From contig CALLCO010000250.1 in assembly GCA_937998695.1 (NCBI GenBank), positions 1-34,106 on the forward strand: a DNA stretch of 34,106 nt. Direction: 5' to 3'. Position 1 is the stretch's first letter. Every line of letters begins with the position of its first letter. Below, in pieces: positions 8,004-16,155 of this stretch. Origin of the DNA: Candidatus Ozemibacteraceae bacterium (GTDB lineage: Bacteria > Muiribacteriota > Ozemobacteria > Ozemobacterales > Ozemobacteraceae). A model generated the notes under the pieces. The model did not search any database and had not been told where the DNA came from. It was given only the letters and a program-made list of their open reading frames with translations. The translations under genes were made by a program, and so were the position numbers.

Positions 8004-9011
8004 ATGCAAGAAAAAGCAACTCACGACATGAGAGAGATCATCTGGGTACCGGAGCGGCGGGGGTATGTATCGGAAGTCCGGTCCCTGCTGGCAGGGGGAG
8101 GCTACCATCTGACCGAAGTCCCCACCGCGGTCGATGGCCTCCGCCTGCTCGACGAGCGCCGGAAGAAAGGCGAAGGCGTGACCTGTCTGCTGACCGGGAT
8201 TGACCTTCCCGACATCCCCGGGACCCGAATGCTGGAAGTGGTGAAGAGCCGTTTCCCTCGTCTGCCCGTGGTGCTGCTCACCGATGCCGGCACTCCGGTC
8301 TTCCCCGGCGATCGCGCGACCCGCTTGGCCGATGGGTTCTTCAAATGGCCCTGCCCTGTCCGGGACGTGACCACCCACCTCCACCGGATCCCGGCGGTCG
8401 ACCCCTTCCAGGTCGAGCGCCATTCCGGGCGCCGACGCAAACGCCCTCACCGGGCGTGGGGCTTGATCCAGCTGGCCGAGGAGGTTGACGCCGAGGCGGT
8501 GTTCCATGCTCTCCGGAACCACCCGCTGGTGACGACCTGTGAAGCGGTCCAGGGGGAGTATGACCTTGCCGTCGCTCTGGCTTCTGGGGTGGCGCAAAAG
8601 ATCGGGCAGGCCTGGCAGGAGCTGGGCCGCTGGCCCGACATCGGCCGGGCCGACCTGCTCCCGGTCGTCGAGCCGCCGCTCGACGAAGCGGTGCAGGAGT
8701 TCCTGGCCGCGTTCCGCCGGCACCAGACCGATCAGATCCGGCGTGGCCAGCAGGCTCGGCCGTCCGTGCTCGTCGAGGAGATCCTGCTGGTCGAGATCGA
8801 TGCCGCCGCCTGCGATCGGGTTTTCCCCCGGCTGGCCTGCGCCGAAGGGGTGGTGGCCTGTGAGGCCGTTCGCGGCCCCTGGCAGGCCGTCGTGCAGGTG
8901 CGGGCCCCCGGCCGGGAGGCGATCCAGCGCCTGATCGGGGAAGGCCTGCGCCCGTTGGAAGGGGTTCTCCGCCTTCGTGATCTCAAGGTTGTCCGTTTGT
9001 CCGAAAACTGA
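8004..9011 (+). CDS. Pseudo-receiver protein with two Lrp/AsnC-type (RAM) ligand-binding domains
   Basis: 335 residues from the ATG at 8004, which has GAGG 8 bases upstream; the track's longer GTG start has no ribosome site. Residues about 10-128 follow the CheY fold, ending in 'FFKWPC' (the receiver Lys region). The strand that should carry the phospho-acceptor Asp reads 'LLTGIDLPDIPG', placing Gly65 where Asp belongs, so it is probably not phosphorylated. Residues about 151-222 match the RAM ligand-binding fold of Lrp/AsnC proteins ('VQGEYDLAVAL'), and residues about 257-330 look like a second copy ('VRGPWQAVVQV'). There is no helix-turn-helix, so DNA binding is not expected; RAM domains oligomerise and bind small ligands such as amino acids. 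It lies 67 bases upstream of the stn genes in the same direction, which suggests a link to that enzyme. The regulatory role is inference. Confidence 0.75.
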   Translation: MQEKATHDMREIIWVPERRGYVSEVRSLLAGGGYHLTEVPTAVDGLRLLDERRKKGEGVTCLLTGIDLPDIPGTRMLEVVKSRFPRLPVVLLTDAGTPVFPGDRATRLADGFFKWPCPVRDVTTHLHRIPAVDPFQVERHSGRRRKRPHRAWGLIQLAEEVDAEAVFHALRNHPLVTTCEAVQGEYDLAVALASGVAQKIGQAWQELGRWPDIGRADLLPVVEPPLDEAVQEFLAAFRRHQTDQIRRGQQARPSVLVEEILLVEIDAAACDRVFPRLACAEGVVACEAVRGPWQAVVQVRAPGREAIQRLIGEGLRPLEGVLRLRDLKVVRLSEN

Positions 9012-9078
9012 TCCTGCCGTCCGGCAGGCCGCCCCCCCAAAGCACGAGTCGAACCCGGGAAAGGAGCATCAGAAGCCA

Positions 9079-9609
9079 ATGCAACCCACCAACAAGGACC
9101 AGGCCGGCGCCCGTCACCACCCGTCGGCGCTCGAACTAAACCTCTGGCAGTCGGGCCAGGAGCCGGGTCAGTTGATTCCCCTGCTGCAGAAGACCCAGGA
9201 GCAGTATGGGTACATTCCCGAGCACGCCATCAAGACGATCAGCAGTATCGCCCGCGTGCCCGAGAGTGAAATCTACGGGGTCATCACCTTCTACAAGCAG
9301 TTCCGGCTCAAGCCGCTGGGGCGGTTTCTCATCCGCCTATGCGACGGAACCGCCTGCCATGTCAACGATGCCAAAACCCTGATGACCCTGATCAAGGAAG
9401 AATTGAAGCTCGACGCGGAAGACACCACCGCTGACGGGCTGTTCACGCTGACTCCCGTGGCCTGTCTCGGGTGTTGCAGCCTGGCCCAGGTCATCATGAT
9501 CAATGATGAGACCTTCGGCCGGCTCACGCCGCCGAAAGTCCGGCAGATCCTCAAGGAGTTCCGGCAACGGGCGGTATCCCCGGCGGCCCAGGGAGGACCC
9601 AAGGTATGA
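9079..9609 (+). CDS. stnA: NuoE/HydC-like [2Fe-2S] subunit, probable StnA of a bifurcating transhydrogenase
   Basis: 176 residues from the ATG at 9079, with AGGAG about 12 bases upstream; the track's longer start adds 34 residues of no family resemblance. It is a thioredoxin-fold ferredoxin of the NuoE/HydC/HndA family: an N-terminal helical bundle with 'LLQKTQEQYGYIPEHA' and 'GVITFYKQF', then the [2Fe-2S] ligands Cys88-x4-Cys93 ('CDGTAC') and Cys129-x3-Cys133 ('CLGCC'). In HydABC and Stn complexes this subunit passes electrons to or from the flavin subunit. Its stop overlaps the next start as ATGA. With the gene order NuoE-NuoF-(NuoG/GltD fusion) it matches the StnABC transhydrogenase described in Sporomusa ovata. 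A HydC or Hox-type role would need a hydrogenase subunit, which is absent here. Confidence 0.85.
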   Translation: MQPTNKDQAGARHHPSALELNLWQSGQEPGQLIPLLQKTQEQYGYIPEHAIKTISSIARVPESEIYGVITFYKQFRLKPLGRFLIRLCDGTACHVNDAKTLMTLIKEELKLDAEDTTADGLFTLTPVACLGCCSLAQVIMINDETFGRLTPPKVRQILKEFRQRAVSPAAQGGPKV

Positions 9610-11387
9610 GTCGCGCTTCCACCGTCATCACCATCGGCACCGGCACCTGCGGCGTGGCCGCCGGGGCCGACAAGGTTCTCGACGAGGTCCGTCGCCAGCT
9701 GGCGGCCCGGAGTCTGAACGATATCGCCGTGCGCGAGACCGGATGCGTCGGCATGTGCTACAGCGAAGTCCTGGTCGAAGTGGCGGACGGCCGCCACAAG
9801 ACCCTCTACGGCCACGTCACCCCGGAACGAGTCGGGCGGATCATCGACCACCACGTCAAGGGGGGCGAACCGGTGCAGGAATGGGTTGTGCTGATCGACG
9901 AGCACGAAGGCCCGGAGGCTTCCTTCCTCCAACGGCAGAAACGCATCGTCCTGCGTAATTGCGGGCATATCGATCCCCTTTCCCTGAATGACTACTTGGC
10001 CCGTGACGGCTACCGGGCCATCCAGAAAGCGGTCAAGGACATGACCCCCGAGCAGCTCATCGACCTGGTGTCGGCGTCGGGCCTGCGCGGGCGGGGCGGG
10101 GCGGGCTTTCCCACTGGCACCAAGTGGAAGTTCGCCCGCCAGTCTCCAGGCCCCGAGAAATACGTCGTCTGCAACGCGGACGAGGGCGACCCAGGAGCCT
10201 TCATGGACCGCAGCGTCTGCGAGGGCGACCCCCATTCCGTCATCGAAGGGATGATGCTCTGCGGCTATGCCATCGGGGCGTCGCACGGCTACATCTACTG
10301 CCGGGCGGAGTATCCCAAGGCGATCGTCAACCTGCGGCGGGCTATCGACGACCTCAAATCGCGCAAGATGCTGGGCACGAACCTGTTCGGCAGTTCGTTC
10401 GCCTTCGACCTGAAGATCAAGGAGGGGGCCGGCGCCTTCGTCTGCGGCGAGGAGACGGCGCTGATCGCCTCGATCGAGGGCAAACGCGGCATGCCTCGCC
10501 TGCGACCACCCTATCCGGCGGTCAAAGGTCTGTGGGGCAAACCCACCAACATCAACAACGTCGAGACCCTGGCCACCATCCCCTGGATCGTGCTGAACGG
10601 GGCGCCTGCCCTGGCGAGCTTGGGCACCGAGAAGAGCAAGGGCACCAAGGTCTTCGCCATGGCCGGCAAGGTCAAGCGGTCGGGCCTGGTCGAAGTGCCG
10701 ATGGGCATCACCATCAATCAGATCATCTTCGACGTCTGCGGCGGCATCATCGGCGACCGGGCCTTCAAGGCGGTCCAGATGGGCGGTCCCTCGGGCGGGT
10801 GCATCCCCGCCGCGCTGGGCGATACCCTGATCGACTACGAGCAGATCAACAAAACCGGCGCCATCATGGGGTCTGGCGGCATGGTCGTCATGGACGACAC
10901 CACCTGCATGGTCGAGATGGCCCGGTTCTTCCTCGAATTCACCCAGAACGAATCCTGTGGGAAGTGTACAAGCTGTCGGGTTGGTACTCTACGCATGCTC
11001 GAGATCCTCGAGCGGATCGTGGACGGACAGGGGAAGCCGGAAGACATTCCCACCCTGCTCGACCTGGGCGAGCACATCAAGGCCACCGCCCTGTGCGGCC
11101 TGGGGCAGACCGCCCCCAACCCGGTGCTCACTACCTTGAAATATTTCCGTGAGGAATACGAAGCCCACATCCTGCACAAACGCTGCCCGGCTCACAGTTG
11201 TGCCAAGCTGGTCGAGTATGTCATTCATCCCGACAAGTGCGTCGGCTGCACGGTGTGTGCCCGGGAATGCCCGACCAAGGCCATTTCCGGAAACGTCAAG
11301 GTCAAGCACGTCATCGATTCTGAGAAGTGCGTCAAATGCGGCAAGTGCCTCACCGTCTGCCGCTTCGACGCCGTGGCCAAGGAATGA
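9606..11387 (+). CDS. stnB: NuoF/HydB-like NADH-binding flavoprotein, probable StnB
   Basis: 593 residues; the normal length for the extended NuoF subunits of bifurcating complexes. Domains in order: an N-terminal thioredoxin-like [2Fe-2S] domain ('GTGTCGVAAG', 'ETGCVGMCYSE'); the NuoF core with the FMN/NADH motifs 'GRGGAGFPTGTKW' (about 161-173) and 'CNADEGDPGAFMDR' (about 189-202); the SLBB-like region; the [4Fe-4S] site 'ESCGKCTSCRVGT' plus a later Cys in 'CGLGQTAPNP'; and a C-terminal two-cluster ferredoxin ('CVGCTVCARECP', 'CVKCGKCLTVC'). In HydBC and StnAB this subunit with its NuoE-like partner forms the bifurcating module, oxidising or reducing NADH at FMN while exchanging electrons with ferredoxin. 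The start codon overlaps the stop of the upstream gene (ATGA), implying coupled synthesis. Enzyme identity follows from the operon, not from this gene alone. Confidence 0.9.
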   Translation: MSRASTVITIGTGTCGVAAGADKVLDEVRRQLAARSLNDIAVRETGCVGMCYSEVLVEVADGRHKTLYGHVTPERVGRIIDHHVKGGEPVQEWVVLIDEHEGPEASFLQRQKRIVLRNCGHIDPLSLNDYLARDGYRAIQKAVKDMTPEQLIDLVSASGLRGRGGAGFPTGTKWKFARQSPGPEKYVVCNADEGDPGAFMDRSVCEGDPHSVIEGMMLCGYAIGASHGYIYCRAEYPKAIVNLRRAIDDLKSRKMLGTNLFGSSFAFDLKIKEGAGAFVCGEETALIASIEGKRGMPRLRPPYPAVKGLWGKPTNINNVETLATIPWIVLNGAPALASLGTEKSKGTKVFAMAGKVKRSGLVEVPMGITINQIIFDVCGGIIGDRAFKAVQMGGPSGGCIPAALGDTLIDYEQINKTGAIMGSGGMVVMDDTTCMVEMARFFLEFTQNESCGKCTSCRVGTLRMLEILERIVDGQGKPEDIPTLLDLGEHIKATALCGLGQTAPNPVLTTLKYFREEYEAHILHKRCPAHSCAKLVEYVIHPDKCVGCTVCARECPTKAISGNVKVKHVIDSEKCVKCGKCLTVCRFDAVAKE

Positions 11388-11401
11388 CCAAGGAGCCTCC
11401 G

Positions 11402-14400
11402 ATGAGCAACCCCACCCCGATCCGCCTCACCATCGATGGCCAGCCCTTTACCGCCGCTGCCGGCCAGACCATCCTCCAGGTGGCCCGCGAGCACGGCATC
11501 GACATTCCCACCCTCTGTTACGATCCCCGGTTGAACCCCTACGGGTCCTGCTTGTTGTGTGTGGTCGAGGTCGAGGGCATGCCGCGGCTGGCCCTGGCCT
11601 GCGCGACCGAGATCCGCGACGGCATGAAGGTCGCCACCAGCAACGAGCGTATCTACAAGGCCCGCAAGAACGCCCTCGACATGCTGCTGTCGAACCACTT
11701 CGCCGATTGCCGGGGCAACTGCTACGAGAAATGTCCCGCCGACATCGACGTGCAGGGGTACCTGGCCCTGGCCAACGCCGGAAAGTATCTCGACGCGCTC
11801 GAACTGATCCGTCGGTCCAACCCGTTGCCGATGGTCTGCGGTCGGGTCTGCGTGCGCTACTGCGAGGCCAACTGCCGGCGGCACGACGTCGATGCGTCGG
11901 TCGGGGTCAATTTCATCAAACGGTATGTGGCCGACTTGGCCAGTGACCATCTGCCCAAGCCCATTCCCGCGGAAAAGACGGGTAAACGGGTGGCGGTGGT
12001 GGGGGGCGGACCAGCCGGTCTGACCGCCGCCTACTACCTCGCCAAGGGCGGGCATGCCGTCACCATCTTCGATGCCCAGAGTCATCTGGGCGGAATGCTG
12101 CGCTGGGGCATTCCCGATTACCGGTTGCCCCGCGAAATTCTCGACAAGGAGATCGCCACCATTCTGGCCCTGGGGGTCGAGGTCAAGACCCGACAGGCGC
12201 TCGGCCGCGATTTCACCCTCGACGACCTGAAGGCCCAGGGGTTCGATGCCATCTTCCTCGCTCTGGGCTCCTGGGTGGCCAAGAAGATGCGGGTGAAGAA
12301 CGAGGAGACGCCCGGTGTCTGGGGAGGTATCGACTTCCTGAAGAAGGTGAAGGAAGAGGGCCCGCCCACTCTCACTGGCCATGTGCTGGTGGTCGGCGGG
12401 GGCAATACCGCCATCGACGCCGCCCGTACCGCCCTGCGCTGCCATGCCGGCAAGGTCAGCATATTGTACCGGCGCACCCGCGAGGAGATGCCGGCCGATG
12501 ACCTCGAGATCGAGGATGCCCTGGCGGAGGGCGTCGAGATCAAATTCCTGGTCGCGCCGGTGGAGGTGGTGGCCGAGCACGGCAAGGTCAAGGCCTTGCG
12601 CTGTCAGGAGATGACCCTTGGCGAGCCCGACGAGAGCGGCCGTCGCCGGCCCGTGGTCAAAGAAGGCTCCGATTTCGAGATCCCTTGTACCACGATCATC
12701 GCGGCCATCGGCCAGGACTCCGACCTGTCGGGCCTGAAAAACGAGAAGGTCGGCAAAATCCCCACTACCAAGTGGGGCACCATCATCGTCGATGACGCCA
12801 CCTACGCGACCGATATCCCCGGCGTGTTCGCCGGCGGCGACGTGGTCAGCGGCCCGATGGCGGCCATCGATGCCATCGGGGCCGGGCGCAAGGCCGCCCA
12901 GGTCATCGACCGCTACCTGGAAACGGGGCAGATCAAATCTTTCCCCAAGGAGTTCCTGAGCAAGAAGACCAACCTCGGCGAGATTCCTGCCTCGTATTTC
13001 GCGGCGGTCGAGAAAGTCGAGCGGGCCCACATGCGGCAGACCCCGGCGACCGAGCGGGTGCAGACCTTTGCCGAGGTCGACCATGGCATTCCCCCGACCC
13101 ACGTGTCGGTCGAAACCTCCCGCTGCCTCTCGTGCGGCTGCTCCGACGTGTTCACCTGCGAGGTCAAGAAGTTGGCCGGGGAGTATGGCGTAGACCAGAA
13201 GCGGTTTGCCGGTAAGGTCAAGAAATACGAGGTCGATCACCGCCACCCCTTCATCGCTCTCGATCCCAACAAATGCATCCTGTGCGGCAAATGCGTGCGC
13301 CTGTGCGGTGAGTTGATCGGGGCCGCCGCCCTCGGCTTCGTCCATCGCGGCTTCGAAACCATCGTCCGCCCCTCGCTCGAACGCCCCCTGCAGAAGACGA
13401 CGTGCATCAGTTGCGGCAACTGCATCGATGTCTGCCCCACCGCCGCGATCGCGCCGCGGTTCCCCTTCCAGAAGCCGGGGCCATGGGCGACCAAGGCTCT
13501 GGAAAGCGTGTGCAACCATTGTGGGGTCGGGTGCGGTCTCGTCTTTCACAAGGTCAACGATGCCATCTGGTACATCAGCGCCAAGCCGCAATCGGCTCAC
13601 GTGCCCGGGCAGATCTGCTTCAAGGGGCGGTTTGCCCACGAGTTTCTGCGTTCCCCCGACCGGTTGCGTGAGCCGACCGTGGGCGTCGGCGAAGCCCGGA
13701 AGGCGGTCGCCCTCGATGCCGCCCTCGACGCGGCGGTGGAGGGTCTGCAGAAGGTTGCCGCCACCCACGGACCCGACAGCCTGGCGTTCTTCATCTCCCC
13801 CCGGGCCACGAACGAGGAGATCTACCTCACGCAGAAGCTGGCCCGCGAGGCCTTCGGCTGCAACAATGTCAGCACCCTGGCTGCCGTGGTCGGCCTCAAC
13901 GTGGGACAACCCTTGCAGGCCGCCACGGGAGCCATTGCTTCCAGCGCCACCATTTCCCAACTGACCAAGACCGACCTGATCGTCATCCTCCATGCCGATC
14001 CCGACCAGGACAACCCGGTGCTCGGCTTTGCCATTCGGCAGGCGCATCGGCGGGGGGCGAAGGTTGTGGCGATCGGCGCCACGCCGACCGCATTGGCCGA
14101 AACCTGCGATCTGTGGCTCGACCCCCGCAAGGGCAGTTCGCCGGTTCTCCTGCGGGCCCTCCTGGCCGAACTGGTGCGGGAAAAGGCCTACCTCGAGAAA
14201 TCGGTGGTGGGGCTGGCCAATTGGCCAGCCCTACGGGCCGAGGCCACCCTCTCCCTCGAGGCGGCCGAGGCGACCACCGGGGTGAGTGCCAAGAAAATGG
14301 CCTTTCTGGCCGATCTGCTCGCCGTCTCCCACCGGTCCGTCGTGTTCGTCGCCCCGGGCGATTCGGGGGAGGCTCACGCCAACGCCGATTTGCAGGCCAT

Positions 14401-15184
14401 CAGCAATCTTCTTTTGCTTCGTGACCTCTACGGCAAGAAAGGGAGCGGCCTGCTCCTCACCCGTTCCTCCCCCAACGGGCAGGGGCTGCTCGATCTTTTC
14501 GCCAGTCCCGAAAGCGCCCAGAACCGCCTGGTCGGCATGCAGAACCCCCGCCTGACGGGGGCGATGTCGATCGGCGATCGGCGGGCCCACCTGCAGGCCG
14601 GCCGGATCAAAGGCTTGTTCATCCTGAACGAGGACATCAGCTGCGTGCCGTTGGGCGAGACCCTGCTCCGGAACGCCGAATACGCGGTGGCCATGGATCT
14701 TTTCCCGACCGGTACCACCCGGCTGGCCCACGTGGTGTTGCCGGGGAGCGCCTTCGCCGAAACCGATGGCAGTGTCACCTCGCTGGATCGCCGCGTGCAG
14801 GCTTTTTCCCATGTCCTGCCCCCGCCGGCCGGACAGGCTGGCTGGGAGATCATTCTCAGACTCTGGCAGCGGGTTCTTCGCCGCCATGTCCTGACCCTGC
14901 AGGAGGTCCGATCGGAAATCGGACGGATGAATCCCCATTACCATCCGATCGTCCGGGTCGGGCGGAACGGCAGCTTCCACTGGAACGAGACCGAAGATGG
15001 TGGTGATGTGCTGTTCGCCAGGGGTTTCCTGACGGACGACCGTCAGCCGCGTTTCCTCAGCCCGGCTCTCGAGATCGTCCCCGACCCCGAGCGTCAGACT
15101 CTGGGAGCCGATCTGTCCCGCTCCTCCTGCCTGGGCCCCGCGGTCGCGGCCCAGCGCCGACGTCTTCAGGAAGAGGCCGGCTGA
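11402..15184 (+). CDS. stnC: NuoG-like/GltD-like fusion, probable StnC (NADPH-binding subunit)
   Basis: 1260 residues from the ATG at 11402 (AAGGAG six bases upstream). Order: NuoG-type [2Fe-2S] domain (Cys39, 50, 53, 67); GltD-type N-terminal cluster domain ('CRGNCYEKCP', 'CGRVCVRYCEANC'); FAD- and NADPH-binding Rossmann folds ('VAVVGGGPAGLTAAYYL', about 197; 'VLVVGGGNTAIDAA', about 328); ferredoxin clusters ('CILCGKCVRLC', 'CISCGNCIDVCP'); then a molybdopterin-oxidoreductase Fe4S4 domain ('CNHCGVGCG', 'GQICFKGRF') and a large domain. The catalytic Cys/Sec-His of formate dehydrogenase is absent ('NNVSTLAAVVGL'), the pterin-binding 'DPR' signature is lost, and the C-terminal half is short, so no formate dehydrogenase activity is expected. 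No H-cluster motifs occur, ruling out a hydrogenase. This is the StnC plan: NuoG-like plus NfnB/GltD-like. Geobacter SfrAB-type proteins are the other relatives to consider. Confidence 0.85.
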   Translation: MSNPTPIRLTIDGQPFTAAAGQTILQVAREHGIDIPTLCYDPRLNPYGSCLLCVVEVEGMPRLALACATEIRDGMKVATSNERIYKARKNALDMLLSNHFADCRGNCYEKCPADIDVQGYLALANAGKYLDALELIRRSNPLPMVCGRVCVRYCEANCRRHDVDASVGVNFIKRYVADLASDHLPKPIPAEKTGKRVAVVGGGPAGLTAAYYLAKGGHAVTIFDAQSHLGGMLRWGIPDYRLPREILDKEIATILALGVEVKTRQALGRDFTLDDLKAQGFDAIFLALGSWVAKKMRVKNEETPGVWGGIDFLKKVKEEGPPTLTGHVLVVGGGNTAIDAARTALRCHAGKVSILYRRTREEMPADDLEIEDALAEGVEIKFLVAPVEVVAEHGKVKALRCQEMTLGEPDESGRRRPVVKEGSDFEIPCTTIIAAIGQDSDLSGLKNEKVGKIPTTKWGTIIVDDATYATDIPGVFAGGDVVSGPMAAIDAIGAGRKAAQVIDRYLETGQIKSFPKEFLSKKTNLGEIPASYFAAVEKVERAHMRQTPATERVQTFAEVDHGIPPTHVSVETSRCLSCGCSDVFTCEVKKLAGEYGVDQKRFAGKVKKYEVDHRHPFIALDPNKCILCGKCVRLCGELIGAAALGFVHRGFETIVRPSLERPLQKTTCISCGNCIDVCPTAAIAPRFPFQKPGPWATKALESVCNHCGVGCGLVFHKVNDAIWYISAKPQSAHVPGQICFKGRFAHEFLRSPDRLREPTVGVGEARKAVALDAALDAAVEGLQKVAATHGPDSLAFFISPRATNEEIYLTQKLAREAFGCNNVSTLAAVVGLNVGQPLQAATGAIASSATISQLTKTDLIVILHADPDQDNPVLGFAIRQAHRRGAKVVAIGATPTALAETCDLWLDPRKGSSPVLLRALLAELVREKAYLEKSVVGLANWPALRAEATLSLEAAEATTGVSAKKMAFLADLLAVSHRSVVFVAPGDSGEAHANADLQAISNLLLLRDLYGKKGSGLLLTRSSPNGQGLLDLFASPESAQNRLVGMQNPRLTGAMSIGDRRAHLQAGRIKGLFILNEDISCVPLGETLLRNAEYAVAMDLFPTGTTRLAHVVLPGSAFAETDGSVTSLDRRVQAFSHVLPPPAGQAGWEIILRLWQRVLRRHVLTLQEVRSEIGRMNPHYHPIVRVGRNGSFHWNETEDGGDVLFARGFLTDDRQPRFLSPALEIVPDPERQTLGADLSRSSCLGPAVAAQRRRLQEEAG

Positions 15185-15227
15185 CCGTTCTGCCGTTCTT
15201 CCGGTCTGGCCGTCGCAATGACCTCAG

Positions 15228-15259
15228 ACCCCTGTCCGGACACCAGGACGGGGGTTTTT
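15228..15259 (+). terminator. Rho-independent terminator of the stn unit
   Basis: CCCCTGTCC (15229-15237) pairs with GGACGGGG (15246-15253) with one bulged T, closing an eight-base loop, and a TTTTT run follows at 15255-15259. It sits 44 bases after the stop of the NuoG/GltD fusion and faces the convergent dCTP deaminase gene, so it most likely ends the plus-strand transcript only. Confidence 0.8.
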
Positions 15260-15349
15260 CCTCTTCCGCAGCGAGGCAAAGGCTTCGGGGTGCAGGAATT
15301 CCCGCGCATCCTGGGAGTTGGAGGAGGAGAGCGGAAAAGGGGCTCGCGG

Positions 15350-15883
15350 TCAGTCGTGACAGAAGTTGTTCGGGGTCTGGCCGGCGAACACGCCCTTGTA
15401 CTCGCTGGCGCCCTCGCAGCGGGTGAAGATGAACTGGCAGATGGCCGTGCCGGGGATGATGCGCAACGGGATGGGGCCGAAGTTCGAGATCTCGAGCACC
15501 TGATGGTTGGCGATGCCGGGTTGCATGAAGGAGGCGGAGATATGCACGAGCAGACCGACCCGGGCAAACCGGCTGCGGCCTTCCAGCCAGCCGGCGATGC
15601 CGGCGCGCGTGGTGATCTTTTCCTGGGTGATGCCGAGGACGGTCTGCCCGGGCTGGAGGATCAGGTCCTGGCCGGGAGGGATGACGAACCCCTTGGTGGC
15701 GGCTTTGAAGTCGATGTCATCGGTCAGGTGGAGTTCGGTGGGCAGGTGGACGAAGACCCGGAAGGCGTTCGACAGGTGGAGATCGACGCTGGCCGGACCC
15801 AACATGCTTTCCTGGAAGGGTTCAATGACGATGTTGCCGAGCCGAATTTCTTCGAGGATGGCCTGGCGGCCGAGAATGGACAT
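15350..15883 (-). CDS. dcd: dCTP deaminase
   Basis: 177 residues, slightly shorter than E. coli Dcd (193). Trimeric dUTPase-like beta fold: 'LGPASVDLHLSN', then the signature 'LEGRSRFARVGLLVHISA' and 'ANHQVLEISN', where Glu131 aligns with the catalytic Glu of dCTP deaminases. The enzyme turns dCTP into dUTP, feeding dTMP synthesis; some relatives are bifunctional dCTP deaminase/dUTPases, and I cannot tell these apart by eye. The C-terminal tail 'YKGVFAGQTPNNF' is of the substrate-closing type. An AGGAGG ribosome site lies 5 bases before the ATG, and a promoter candidate sits about 30 bases upstream. It is divergent from dnaE. Confidence 0.92.
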   Translation of the reverse strand: MSILGRQAILEEIRLGNIVIEPFQESMLGPASVDLHLSNAFRVFVHLPTELHLTDDIDFKAATKGFVIPPGQDLILQPGQTVLGITQEKITTRAGIAGWLEGRSRFARVGLLVHISASFMQPGIANHQVLEISNFGPIPLRIIPGTAICQFIFTRCEGASEYKGVFAGQTPNNFCHD

Positions 15884-15910
15884 GCTTCCCTCCTGTGTGT
15901 GGCTGGCCCG

Positions 15911-15939
15911 ATGCTACCAGAAACCGGAGCGAGTGGCCA
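15911..15939 (-). promoter_or_regulatory. Promoter of the dCTP deaminase gene
   Basis: Minus strand: -35 TGGCCA (15939-15934), 17-base spacer ending in TGG, -10 TAGCAT (15916-15911). The predicted start is near 15904, giving a leader of about 20 bases that contains the AGGAGG site. Confidence 0.5.
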
Positions 15940-16114
15940 GAGGCGGCCGGCCGCCGCAAGGAACTGGGGCTCCTCCCCGCGGGCACATTCCTCTGGAGAA
16001 GAGCACAACCGGGCTGGCAATCGGGGGCATTTGGATGAGGGGTGAGCCTGGCGCCCCCCCTCAAAACCTGCGTCTGACCGCCGAAAGGGAATGCCAGGAC
16101 TGGTGGTAAGGGGT

Positions 16115-16144
16115 TTGTGGACGGATAGGGACCTCTGCTATACT
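16115..16144 (+). promoter_or_regulatory. Promoter of dnaE, placed for a nearly leaderless transcript
   Basis: -35 TTGTGG (16115-16120), 18-base spacer ending in TGC, -10 TATACT (16139-16144). Only 11 bases separate the -10 from the ATG at 16156, so the 5' untranslated region would be about 4-6 bases. There is no Shine-Dalgarno sequence before this ATG, which fits. Confidence 0.6.
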
Positions 16145-16155
16145 GCCCGCCTGAC

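Noticed and set aside
11225-14047. Long minus-strand ORF of 940 residues opposite the stnC gene
   Set aside because: It is a shadow frame: GC-rich codon use leaves few stops on the opposite strand, and the plus strand has clear family motifs throughout. The same holds for the minus ORFs at 16138-18465 and 19592-22861 and the plus ORFs at 1283-2641 and 2660-4888.
9079-15184. Formate dehydrogenase or [FeFe] hydrogenase operon
   Set aside because: The molybdopterin-like domain lacks the catalytic Cys/Sec and pterin motif, and no H-cluster motifs (TSCCPxW, MPCxxKxxE) are present. A GltD-like NADPH domain points to a transhydrogenase.
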